A DNA stretch of 64,000 bases, taken from Halalkalicoccus sp. CGA53. GTDB lineage: Archaea > Halobacteriota > Halobacteria > Halobacteriales > Halalkalicoccaceae. The stretch lies in assembly GCF_036429475.1 (NCBI RefSeq), contig NZ_CP144125.1:2294001-2358000 (forward strand), written 5' to 3'. The translations under genes and the position numbers were made by a program. Shown one piece after another: positions 1 to 8,282 of this stretch. Numbering within the stretch: the stretch's first letter is position 1; every line of letters starts with the position of its first letter. Under the pieces are notes generated by a model. It was not told the DNA's origin and did no database searches. It was given only the letters and a program-made list of their open reading frames with translations.

Positions 1-999
1 GACGACCTGCCGGAGGAAGAGATCGTCTGGCACCACCTCGGTGCACCCGACATCTCACTCCACAACCACCGCCAGGCGGTGACCTTCCAGCAGCTAATGG
101 ACGAGTGGAGCGACGGACGGTTCCAGGTCGACATCGCCCCGGCGGGCGAACTCGCGGGCGACGTCGAGTCCGTCGAGCAGGCCCAGGAGGGCGCCATCGA
201 GGTCGCGGCGGGGATCGCCGAGGGACACGTCGCACCGTTCTGGCCGGACATCAACGTGATCGGGATGCCGTTCGCGTATCCCGACGTCACCGTCGCGAAC
301 TACGTCTGGGATCACACCGATTTCGGTCGCGGCATGCGCCAGAGTATGGCGGAGGACATGGACGTCACGCCGATCAGCTGGTATGACAACGGCGGTATGC
401 GCTGTTACACGTCCAGCCAGCCCCTCGAGTCGCCCGATGACTTCGAGGGACAGTCCTTCCGTAACATGGACATCGAAGCGCACCTGGAGATCACGCGGTC
501 GCTGGGCGCGTCCGCCGAGCCGATCGACTGGACCGAACTCTACGAGGCGCTGGACACGGGTGTCGTGGACGGACAGGAGAACGCGGTCCCGACGATCCCA
601 CTGGAGAACCTCCAGGAGGTCCAGGAGTACCTCTACCTGACCCTGCACGTCTACTCGATCAACTTCGCGCTGGCCTCCAACCAGTGGTGGGAGGACCTCC
701 ACCCGACCTATCAGCACCTCGTTCGAACTGCCGGTGCGTACGCGGGCAACCACGCCCGGAAGGTCAACCGGCTCCAGCGCGTCCAGTTGCTCACCGTCTT
801 CGAGGAGGAGTACGACATGACGATCACCTCGCCGACGCCCGAGGACCACGAACGGATGCAGGAGATGACCCAGGGGCCGGTCGGCGAGATCATCGAAGAG
901 GAGGTGTCCGACGCCGGCCTGATCGACGATCAGGAAGAAGCAATCGAGACGGCGATGGAGGAACTGGGCTACGATCCGGAGATCGCACCGGAGACGTAG
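1..999 (+). CDS. TRAP transporter solute-binding protein, DctP family (5' truncated)
   Basis: Extracytoplasmic binding protein of a TRAP transporter, which captures a carboxylate-type substrate for sodium-driven uptake. The reading frame is open from base 1, so the signal peptide and first strand are outside the window; 332 residues are visible. Family features are the segment around DIEAHLEITRSLGASAEPI and the GVVDGQEN motif near residue 185, typical of the DctP/DctP-like fold. It is followed by the small and large TRAP permease genes in the same direction, which settles the assignment. The ligand cannot be read from sequence; the hydroxy-acid context of the window suggests an organic acid. 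Confidence 0.93.
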   Translation, partial: DDLPEEEIVWHHLGAPDISLHNHRQAVTFQQLMDEWSDGRFQVDIAPAGELAGDVESVEQAQEGAIEVAAGIAEGHVAPFWPDINVIGMPFAYPDVTVANYVWDHTDFGRGMRQSMAEDMDVTPISWYDNGGMRCYTSSQPLESPDDFEGQSFRNMDIEAHLEITRSLGASAEPIDWTELYEALDTGVVDGQENAVPTIPLENLQEVQEYLYLTLHVYSINFALASNQWWEDLHPTYQHLVRTAGAYAGNHARKVNRLQRVQLLTVFEEEYDMTITSPTPEDHERMQEMTQGPVGEIIEEEVSDAGLIDDQEEAIETAMEELGYDPEIAPET

Positions 1000-1060
1000 G
1001 AGGAAAGACTGAATACGAATAGCTCGTAGTGTTCGTCCGGAGTACTAGATCACGGCACAC

Positions 1061-1750
1061 ATGTCAACACCTACCACTGTTATCGAGTACGTAGATACCT
1101 ACATCGATAGGGCGCTCACTCCGTTGAGCAGAACCGTCCGGGCGGTGTTCGACAGGTACGATCGCCACCTGGAGTGGTGGTTCGAGACGATGGATCGGCT
1201 GGAGGCGGCGCTGTGGACGGTCGGGAAGACGATACTCGCCGTACTCGCGATCCTCGTCACGTTCCAGGTCGTGACACGATACCTGTTCAACTGGATCCCG
1301 GTGTGGGGTGGCGAACTCGCCTCGTATCTGGGGATCTGGGCGTCGCTGCTCATGCTATGCGCGCTGGTCTGGAGCGACACCCACCTCCAGGTTGAGTTCG
1401 TCTTCGAGAAGCTCCCGCTCAGGATGAGACGCCGCATCAGATCGCTCCAGCTCATCCTCATCGGCGGGTTCGCGCTCGCGTACACCTACTACGGGTGGCA
1501 GTACGCGTACGGCGCCGGGTTCCGCTCGTACTCCACCTCGCTGCACCACTTCTTCGGTCTCCTCCCGTTCGTTCCGTCGGGGTGGCGACTCGACATGTTC
1601 TGGGTCTATATCATCCTCCCGATCAGTGGCGTGTTGTTCGTTCTGGCTGCCTTCTCGAAGCTCCTTCAGATCAACTACTATCCCGAACAGCTCAGGGAGG
1701 ATTACTCCCAGCGATACGGTGCCGTCGAAGTGGAAACGGGGGCCGACTGA
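1061..1750 (+). CDS. TRAP transporter small permease, DctQ family
   Basis: Small integral membrane subunit (229 residues) that pairs with the large permease. A soluble N-terminal stretch of about 55 residues precedes four hydrophobic segments: about 60-80, 95-115, 135-155 and 180-205. The motif WGGELASYLGIW in the second segment resembles the E/Y-containing motif of DctQ proteins. The start is an ATG 61 bp after dctP, and the stop is 2 bp before the dctM start, so the three genes form one operon. Confidence 0.9.
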   Translation: MSTPTTVIEYVDTYIDRALTPLSRTVRAVFDRYDRHLEWWFETMDRLEAALWTVGKTILAVLAILVTFQVVTRYLFNWIPVWGGELASYLGIWASLLMLCALVWSDTHLQVEFVFEKLPLRMRRRIRSLQLILIGGFALAYTYYGWQYAYGAGFRSYSTSLHHFFGLLPFVPSGWRLDMFWVYIILPISGVLFVLAAFSKLLQINYYPEQLREDYSQRYGAVEVETGAD

Positions 1751-1752
1751 CG

Positions 1753-3045
1753 ATGGATACGATGTTGTTGCTCGGGCTAATGGTCCTCCTGCTCGTGTTC
1801 ATCTTCTCACGAGTGGAGATCGCGTTCACGCTCGGGATGGTCGGCTTCGTTTTCCTGTTGATCGCCGACCAGTCCCTCGTCACCGGGATCTCACGGGCGT
1901 TCGGGGGGCTCAACCGGTTCGTGTTGTTGGCGATCCCCTTCTTCCTTCTCGCGGGCGAGTTGATGAACCAGTCGGGAATCACCGAACGTCTCATCGAAGC
2001 AGCCAACGTCACCGTCGGCCGCGTCCGGGGGGGCCTCGCCCAGGCGAACGTCGTCGCGAGTCTCCTGTTCTCCGGCCTCACGGGCGCGGCCGTCGCGGAC
2101 GTCGCGGCACTGGGTTCGATCTTCGTGCCGTCGATGGCCGCCGAGGGTTACGATCGGGATTTCAGCGCGGCAGTCACGGCTGCTTCCTCACTGGTCGGAC
2201 CTATCATCCCCCCCAGCATCATCATCGTCATCTACGGTGCCGTGACCCAGACGTCGATCGGTGCGCTGTTCGCAGCCGCGATCATTCCCGGGCTCATCCT
2301 GGGCCTGTCGATCATGGTCCTCATCTCGGTCATCGCGGTCCGTAAGGACCTGCCGCGCTACGAAGTCGAGGTCACACGGAAAGAGTACCCGGCGCTGATC
2401 TTTCACTCGCTGCTGGCGCTGACGATGCCCGCGATAATCCTGATCGGCATCACGGGGGGGTACATGACCCCGACGGAAGCCGCTGCGGTCGCCTCCGCGT
2501 ACGCGTTCTTCCTCGGGACCGTTGTCTACCGATCACTCACGTACGAGCGGTTGCAACAGGCCCTGGAGCTGACGCTCGAACGGACTGCTCAACTGTACAT
2601 CATCATCGGGTTCGCGATGATCTTGACGTGGGTGATCGCCCGAGAAGGGGTCACGCGTGACCTCGCAGAGGGGGTCGCCGCCCTCGGTCTGGGGCCGCTC
2701 GGGTTCATGATCATCATCTCCCTGATACTCCTGTTCGTCGGTACGTGGCTCGAGATCGGCGCGGCGACGATCATGCTCGCTCCGACGATTCACGAGATGG
2801 CCCAGGTCCTCGGTATCCACGAGTTCCAGTTCGGGATCATGTTCATCGTCACGCTGAACTTCGGGCTCATCACGCCCCCGGTCGGCATCTGCCTGTTCGC
2901 CGCCTCGAGCGTGTCACGCGTCCCCGTCTGGCCGATCGCCAAGAAGATCGTCCCGTTCTTCGTGGTCGATATCATCGTGCTCGCGTTGCTCATCTACTTC
3001 CCACAACTGACGCTCTGGCTGCCAGAGACGCTTGGGTATCTGTAA
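1753..3045 (+). CDS. TRAP transporter large permease, DctM family
   Basis: Large membrane subunit (430 residues) that carries the transport path of the TRAP system. It is hydrophobic throughout, with motifs typical of DctM: ALAIPFFLLAGELM-like text near residues 55-70, VASLLFSGLTGAAVADVAALG near 100-120, and LITPPVGICLF near 370-385. An open frame extends far upstream, but ATG 1753 lies directly after the dctQ stop, gives the usual MDTMLLLGLMVLLLVF membrane start and the normal family length, so I chose it. Confidence 0.93.
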   Translation: MDTMLLLGLMVLLLVFIFSRVEIAFTLGMVGFVFLLIADQSLVTGISRAFGGLNRFVLLAIPFFLLAGELMNQSGITERLIEAANVTVGRVRGGLAQANVVASLLFSGLTGAAVADVAALGSIFVPSMAAEGYDRDFSAAVTAASSLVGPIIPPSIIIVIYGAVTQTSIGALFAAAIIPGLILGLSIMVLISVIAVRKDLPRYEVEVTRKEYPALIFHSLLALTMPAIILIGITGGYMTPTEAAAVASAYAFFLGTVVYRSLTYERLQQALELTLERTAQLYIIIGFAMILTWVIAREGVTRDLAEGVAALGLGPLGFMIIISLILLFVGTWLEIGAATIMLAPTIHEMAQVLGIHEFQFGIMFIVTLNFGLITPPVGICLFAASSVSRVPVWPIAKKIVPFFVVDIIVLALLIYFPQLTLWLPETLGYL

Positions 3046-3384
3046 TCGACGCGGAACGAGAACGAACGACCCCGATCTCTCCCCTCCCTGGCCGGCGAAC
3101 GGAGCGGTCTCACCCACTCTTCTGGTCGATTTCGCTCGTCACGCCCGGCGATGGATACGGATCGACGAGGTAGTCAACGTTCCCGCATCACTGACGGCCT
3201 CGAACAGACCGTCCTCGTCACATGGTCGTTCTGCCGTCGTCGTCTCTCCGTCTGGAGACTCGTTTCCCGTGTTCCTCCTCCTGGATGTTTCGACCCGAGA
3301 TTCACATCGCGAGGTCATACCGGGGCAGTGTCCGAAGAATCACGCCCCCTAGATTGAAGCCGTTTCGACCCCTAACCGTGTTGT
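3046..3384. other. intergenic gap, no gene recognised
   Basis: This 339-base stretch lies between dctM and the lipoprotein gene. Short open frames exist here on both strands but have the arginine/serine-rich composition of GC-rich shadow frames. I see no RNA gene, no repeat and no clear TATA box. Confidence 0.5.
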
Positions 3385-4434
3385 ATGTTAGCGAGTAGGC
3401 GACGGTTTCTCGGGGCTATCGGAACCGTCGGGGCTGTTGGCATCGGGGGGGTAACCGGGTGCATCAGTCTGGGGCGACAACCGACCGTCGCCGATCTCGA
3501 CGAGTGGCCACCGGCGGACGGCGGTGACGATCTCGCGTTCTGGAGTTGGCAGGACAACTGGAGCAACCAGGCGATCGCGTTTCAGCACGTGGGCGACCTC
3601 GAGACGATCGAACGGAGCGCGATCCCCTCCAACGAGCAGTACGAGCGCCTCGCGGACGGGGAAACGCCCGACGCGGTCCAGATGACGCCCCGTGAGTTCG
3701 ATCGTGCCGTTCGGGACGACCTGTTGCAACCACTGCCCGTCGATACGCTCCCATCCTGGCCGCCGGACCGAGAGTTTCGGACGGACGGCCTCGAGTTCTA
3801 CGAACGCGACGGCGAGTACTACGGCATCCCGCACGTGCCGCTCACGCACGCGGTCGCGTACCACCGCACGGAGGTCGGCGAAGTCCGCGACGTCGATTCG
3901 ATGGGGTGGGGGTTGCTCTGGGAGGAATCGTTCGCGAACGAGATATCGATGCCGGCCGACCCGGTACTGGCCGGCCAGATCGCCGCGCTGTACACCGGCC
4001 AGGATCCGAACGATCCCGACGACGTCGACGTCGTCCGAGACGCGCTGGAGGTCCAACGTCCACTCGTCAGGGGCTACTGGCACAGTTTTATGGAGCCCTT
4101 CGAGGCGTTTCGGTGGTCCGACCTCCTCGTGGCCGCGCTGCCGTACTCTACCATGACGCTGTGTTCCCAGGATGGCATATCGGCCGAGTTCGTCGCCCCG
4201 GACGACGGCGTCGTATACGGCCAGAACTCCTTCGGGATCCCGAACGGTGCAGAGAACCCCTACGGCGGACTCGAGTTCATCGACTGGGCGACCAAACTCA
4301 GGACCGGCGTCGAAACTACGTGGGGTGCGGACCAGTGGACGCTCTTCCCCGCACGGGCGGTCGATGACGACCTCCGAGATGCATACGGGTCGGCCGCAGA
4401 GGCCGCCGGTATCGAACCGAGTTCGCTGGGATGA
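3385..4434 (+). CDS. Tat-exported lipoprotein, ABC-type solute-binding protein-like (orphan)
   Basis: 349 residues. The N-terminus has a twin-arginine motif (RRRFLG, residues 5-10), a hydrophobic stretch and a lipobox Cys at residue 26 (VTGC), so the protein is predicted to be exported folded and anchored to the outer face of the membrane. The mature part resembles type-2 periplasmic binding proteins of the spermidine/putrescine or sugar type: an early WSWQDNW segment, DAVQMTPREF, YGIPHVPLTHAVAY and a late WTLFPAR region. No permease or ATPase gene is adjacent; instead the stop overlaps the next start by four bases (ATGA). Substrate unknown; a non-transport role is possible. Confidence 0.65.
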   Translation: MLASRRRFLGAIGTVGAVGIGGVTGCISLGRQPTVADLDEWPPADGGDDLAFWSWQDNWSNQAIAFQHVGDLETIERSAIPSNEQYERLADGETPDAVQMTPREFDRAVRDDLLQPLPVDTLPSWPPDREFRTDGLEFYERDGEYYGIPHVPLTHAVAYHRTEVGEVRDVDSMGWGLLWEESFANEISMPADPVLAGQIAALYTGQDPNDPDDVDVVRDALEVQRPLVRGYWHSFMEPFEAFRWSDLLVAALPYSTMTLCSQDGISAEFVAPDDGVVYGQNSFGIPNGAENPYGGLEFIDWATKLRTGVETTWGADQWTLFPARAVDDDLRDAYGSAAEAAGIEPSSLG

Positions 4435-5132
4435 CTCGGACGACTGCCGGCCGATCGCGCCGCGACGTACTGACGGCAGTCGGCGTCACACTCGGAACGG
4501 TCACGACGGGGTGTCTCGGCGATGGGAACGATGAAGACGAGGACACGGAGTCACCGATAACGCGATCGGATCACCCTGCAACCGAGGATATCGAGGGCCC
4601 CCGGCTTGGGCCCGCGGTTGGGGACGCCGATGCAACGATCGTCGCCTTCGAGGATCCGTCGTGTCCCGTATGCGCCGGGTTCGCACAGGGTACGCTTCCG
4701 ACGCTCCGCGAGGAGGCTATCGATCCCGGCACCGTGACCTACCTCTACCGCGCGACCCCCGGTACCGAACCGTGGAGCTATCCGGCGACGCGCGCCCTGT
4801 TCTCGGTCCACCGACGGAATTCAGGCGGGTTCTGGACGCTGAAAGACCGCTACTACGAGGAGATCGACGGCTTAGACGAGAACTCGATCTACAACCGGAC
4901 CCTCGCGATCCTCGAAGCGGACGTGGCTGACACCGACCCGGACGCCGTTCTAGAGGCGATGGATGGGAACGACGACGCGATCGAGGAGCGTATGGAACGC
5001 GATGAAGCCGCCGCTACCGCGAGCGACCTGACGCAGACTCCTTCGTTCGTCCTGTTCCGCGACGGGAACTACCGTACCACCGTCGCCGGTAACCAGCCGT
5101 ACGATGTCTTCGAAGGGGCGCTCGAGCTGTAA
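4431..5132 (+). CDS. Tat-exported DsbA-like thioredoxin-fold lipoprotein
   Basis: 233 residues. The signal has RR at residues 10-11 and a lipobox Cys at 28 (TTGC), followed by an acidic linker to about residue 60. The thioredoxin fold begins with DATIVAFEDPSC; the active site is CPVC (C78 and C81), and the cis-proline loop is TQTPSFVLF near the C-terminus. This is the DsbA-like disulfide oxidoreductase pattern, acting outside the membrane. Start ATG 4431 overlaps the stop of the binding protein, so the two are translationally coupled and probably act at the same place. Confidence 0.85.
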   Translation: MTRTTAGRSRRDVLTAVGVTLGTVTTGCLGDGNDEDEDTESPITRSDHPATEDIEGPRLGPAVGDADATIVAFEDPSCPVCAGFAQGTLPTLREEAIDPGTVTYLYRATPGTEPWSYPATRALFSVHRRNSGGFWTLKDRYYEEIDGLDENSIYNRTLAILEADVADTDPDAVLEAMDGNDDAIEERMERDEAAATASDLTQTPSFVLFRDGNYRTTVAGNQPYDVFEGALEL

Positions 5133-5628
5133 TACCGTACGATCCCGGCAGCGTCGCAGCCGTCCGCGTTCTGCCAATAGCCAATTTTTGACATCTACAA
5201 ACAGTAGTATTCGATCTAGCGTACGTTTCCGATCGTGTTCTCGACGTGGAAGCGTTCGTGATCGTTTTCGTCCTATCCACCGCACTCGAGAGAACCTAAC
5301 GACAGAACCACTCGAACGAGCGACAACCCTCAAACGGTATAGAAGACAGGTGCGGCGAACGGACGAACGAAATCGGTGGGGGACTGTACATTATAGGACG
5401 ACGAAGATTCGAAAGTGTGCTAGCAATTAGCAGACTGTGAATACTAACTCGGTAATACTTCTAGAACTGACCTAGCCCAAATGATTGATAGACATAAGTA
5501 AATGAATATTACAAGATCAGTTACTGTATCGTCGGGGGTTCGAAAAGACAGTCGATACGTATCGCCACGGAAACTGTTTCGACGGGCTCACCACTGAGAT
5601 CGGCTCAGATGGTCCCTGCCGCGTTCCG
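5133..5628. other. intergenic gap, AT-richer in its second half
   Basis: This 496-base gap lies between two convergent genes. Its second half (about 5390-5540) is clearly richer in A and T than the flanking genes. I see no coding pattern, RNA gene or clear repeat; it probably contains the terminators of both converging transcripts. Confidence 0.5.
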
Positions 5629-7521
5629 CTACACGTCCGTGATCCGGCGGTAGTCGTCGTCGAGCGCCGCTGCGTCCTCGGGCAGCAGGGCGACGACGAT
5701 GTACGGGACGTGTTCGTCGAAGTACTCCACGAGCGTCGCGATCCGCTCGGAGTCGATCGCCTCCAGCGAGTCGAGCAGCAAGAACGGCACCTCCTCGGCG
5801 ACGTCGTGGGCGAGCGCGCCGGCGAGCGCGACGATCAACCCCGTCACCTCGCGCTCGGACTCGCTCAGGTGCTCGACCTCGTCCTCGTAGGCGATGCCGC
5901 CGTCAGTGCTCCGGGTGACGTGGAGGAGGTACTCCGCGTCCTCGCGTGGCGAGGCTGCCTCCCTGCGTTCGATCCAGATCCGCTCGAGGTTCGCGTAGTC
6001 GAGTAGATCGAGGACCGTCCCCATGTGCTCGTTGAACGCCTCGATCGCGTCGCGCTCGATCCGGTCGATCCGCGTGCGGAGTCGTTCGATCTCCTCGCGA
6101 ATCGACTCGCGCTGGTTCTCGAGCGTCTCCCGGTCCGACAGCCGCTCTTCGACCTCCTCGATCTCCTCCGCGACCGCCTCGCGTTCGCTCTCCACACGGC
6201 GCAGCTCGAACTCGGCTTCCGTCACCTCACGCTGGAGGGTGAACGTCTCGTCGCCGTCGCGTGCTTCGAGGGCGACCTCGAGTTCCTCGATCTCCGTTTC
6301 GAGTTCTTCGATCTCCGAATCGACCTCCGCCAGACGCTCCTCTCGGCGCTCGATCTCCCGGTCGGTCTCCTCGGCCTCCCGGTCGAGACGCTCGCGCTCG
6401 CGGCGACGCTCCGCGCGCGACTCGCGTCGGGCTCTGAGCTCGTCGAGTTCGTCCGTGACCTCGCGTCGACGCTCTGCGGTCTCGCTCCGGAGCTCGCGAA
6501 GCCGATCGAGCATCGCCTCCATCTCCGCCGACTCGACCGTGCTCCCGCAGGTCCAGCAGGTCAGCTCCTCGTCCTCGACCAGCCGATCCGTGACCGGTCG
6601 CTCCCCGTCGATCTGCCGGACGAACGAGGGGCGTTCGCCCTCGACGATCTCCTGGTTGAACTGGACGATCGTCTGGAGCCGCGAGACCGTCTCGTCGAGT
6701 TCGCGTTTGCGCCCCCGGAGCGTCTCGATTCGCGAGGCCATCTCGTCGAGCGCCGACTCCTCGTCCCCGGGCAGCTCCGCGAGTTCGGCGCCGAGTTCCT
6801 CCCGCTCGGCTTCGAGCGAGTCGAGGCTCCGTCTCTCGGTCTCCCGCTCGTACTCGAGGTCCTCGAGACGCCGCCTGAGTTCGCGCAGCTCCTCCAGATC
6901 CTCGTCGGTATCGGTGTCCTCGTCGGTCGCGGCATCGAGTGCCGCTCGCGCCTCCTCGAGCCGTTCGGTGGCCTCGTCGACCGCCTCGTCGAGCCGTTGG
7001 CGCTCGGCTTCGAGCTCTGGGATCTCGCGCTCGAGCGTCGAGAGTTCGGAGAGCCGCTCGTCGACCCGTTCTCGCTCGGATCGGAGCCGGTCGATCTCCT
7101 CGTCGATTCGTTCGGTGTCGATCGGGCGCAACAGCAGCTCCCGCAGGTCGCCGCCGACCTCGACCGCCCGTCGGGCCTCGTTCGACTCGAGTAAGAACGC
7201 GAAGAGGTCCGCGAGCTCCGGATCCGCGAGGTAGGGCTCACCGTCGAAGGAGACCACGCCGTTCGACCGGGCGAGCCGTCTCGTGTACGACTCCTCGCCG
7301 ATCGTGAGTTCGACATGGCCCTCCTCCGCGTCCCCCTTGAGTGAGACGCGCTCGCTTCCGAGCGCCGCCATGATCGACCGGAGGAACGACGTCCGGTTCG
7401 TCGCGTTCCGACCCGCGAGCACGCTCACCCCTGGTCTGAGCTCGACGTCCGTCTCGTCGATCCCGCCGATGTTCTCGACGTGGACGGCGACCGGACGCTC
7501 CGCAGCATCGACTGATGACAT
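5629..7521 (-). CDS. sph3: archaea-specific SMC-related protein Sph3-like (Rad50-like coiled-coil ATPase)
   Basis: 630 residues from ATG 7521. Layout: an N-terminal ATPase half with a modified Walker A (GRNATNRTS, residues 37-45, where the canonical Lys is Arg), a long coiled coil of E/R-rich heptads, a zinc-hook CWTC at about residues 321-324, a returning coiled coil, then a signature-like LSESEREVTG (about 552) and Walker B FLLLDSLEAID (about 578). This is the architecture of Rad50/SMC-like proteins. The adjacent rdfA gene points to Sph3, which from memory is required for rod shape in Haloferax volcanii. An in-frame extension upstream exists, but a TATA-like box 27 nt before ATG 7521 supports this start. 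Confidence 0.78.
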   Translation of the reverse strand: MSSVDAAERPVAVHVENIGGIDETDVELRPGVSVLAGRNATNRTSFLRSIMAALGSERVSLKGDAEEGHVELTIGEESYTRRLARSNGVVSFDGEPYLADPELADLFAFLLESNEARRAVEVGGDLRELLLRPIDTERIDEEIDRLRSERERVDERLSELSTLEREIPELEAERQRLDEAVDEATERLEEARAALDAATDEDTDTDEDLEELRELRRRLEDLEYERETERRSLDSLEAEREELGAELAELPGDEESALDEMASRIETLRGRKRELDETVSRLQTIVQFNQEIVEGERPSFVRQIDGERPVTDRLVEDEELTCWTCGSTVESAEMEAMLDRLRELRSETAERRREVTDELDELRARRESRAERRRERERLDREAEETDREIERREERLAEVDSEIEELETEIEELEVALEARDGDETFTLQREVTEAEFELRRVESEREAVAEEIEEVEERLSDRETLENQRESIREEIERLRTRIDRIERDAIEAFNEHMGTVLDLLDYANLERIWIERREAASPREDAEYLLHVTRSTDGGIAYEDEVEHLSESEREVTGLIVALAGALAHDVAEEVPFLLLDSLEAIDSERIATLVEYFDEHVPYIVVALLPEDAAALDDDYRRITDV

Positions 7522-7543
7522 CGAGCCACCGTTCACTCCGTGT

Positions 7544-7551
7544 CGTAATAA
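7544..7551 (-). promoter_or_regulatory. TATA-like box of sph3
   Basis: On the minus strand this reads TTATTACG, about 27 nt before ATG 7521, the spacing of a leaderless haloarchaeal transcript. It lies in the 76-base gap after rdfA, so sph3 may have its own promoter. Confidence 0.5.
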
Positions 7552-7597
7552 CTCTTTCAACCCGTGGCCGGTTGTGACACGAGTATGGCTGTAACGG

Positions 7598-8236
7598 TCA
7601 CTCGGACCCGCAGTCACAGCCGCCGCGCTCGACGAACCCGGTGACCGAGCTGACGGCCCCACACTCCCGACAGGAGACCTGTACGTCGACGAGTACGTCG
7701 AGGTCACCGGCCGCGATCGCGTCCGCGTTCGCCAGCCGCGTGAGAGTGTCCTCGGTCACGGCCGTCGTCCGGCTGACGAGCGCCTCCAGCTTGCCGAGTT
7801 CCCGCTCGATCCGTTCCTCGGTGCTCTCCTCGCCGCTCGAGGGATGGACCGCACCCCGGTGGTTCGTGAGGTAGGTGTAGATCGCCTGGTGTGAGACGAA
7901 GTCCTTCTCCGTGCGCCCGAGGTCGACGCCGTCGCGTTCGAGCTGTCGCCTGGTCTGTTCGCGCATCCCGGCGCTGACCCCCTCGTCCTCGAGCAGTCGG
8001 TAGGTGTTCTCGACTTCGCCGTCGAGCGGCCTGAGACCCGCTCGCTCCATCGCCGCCCCGAGCACCCGCTGGTTGAACCAGTCCGAGAGCGCCCGCAGGC
8101 TCATCGACTCGCCACCCTCGCCGGTCCAGCGTCGCTCGAGCTCGGCCCCGGTCCCGTCGAGCTCGTACTCCCGGATGACACGGCCGACCTTCCCGGGTGG
8201 GCCACCCCCGGATCGGTCGGCCTCCTTCTCGGTCAT
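7598..8236 (-). CDS. rdfA: rod-determining factor RdfA
   Basis: 212 residues. The opening KVGRVIREYELDGTGAELE, followed by SLRALSDWFNQRVL, matches the haloarchaeal RdfA family, which is needed for rod-shaped cells in Haloferax volcanii. The middle part is helical and charged; the last 24 residues carry a probable zinc-binding cluster (CRECG followed by CDCG). The start at 8236 (MTEKE) fits a TATA-like box 27 nt upstream; an in-frame ATG 24 bases further out is less likely. It sits between dgoD (46-base gap) and sph3 (76-base gap), all on the minus strand. The rdfA-sph3 order matches the pair I recall from Haloferax; the third gene of that locus, ddfA, is not seen here. Confidence 0.82.
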   Translation of the reverse strand: MTEKEADRSGGGPPGKVGRVIREYELDGTGAELERRWTGEGGESMSLRALSDWFNQRVLGAAMERAGLRPLDGEVENTYRLLEDEGVSAGMREQTRRQLERDGVDLGRTEKDFVSHQAIYTYLTNHRGAVHPSSGEESTEERIERELGKLEALVSRTTAVTEDTLTRLANADAIAAGDLDVLVDVQVSCRECGAVSSVTGFVERGGCDCGSE

Positions 8237-8259
8237 GTCCCTCCCAGCGCACCGGGGCA

Positions 8260-8266
8260 CATAACG
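8260..8266 (-). promoter_or_regulatory. TATA-like box of rdfA
   Basis: Minus-strand CGTTATG about 27 nt before ATG 8236. It supports the shorter rdfA start and a promoter separate from dgoD. Confidence 0.5.
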
Positions 8267-8282
8267 GTGTGGATCGACCCGC

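Noticed and set aside
3032-3357. Small plus-strand frames after dctM
   Set aside because: One overlaps the dctM end, both have basic Ser/Arg-rich composition, and no promoter is seen.
6023-7234. Two long plus-strand frames opposite sph3
   Set aside because: One is almost only Ser and Arg, the other Leu/Asp/Arg repeats; both arise from the Glu/Arg-rich coiled coil on the other strand.
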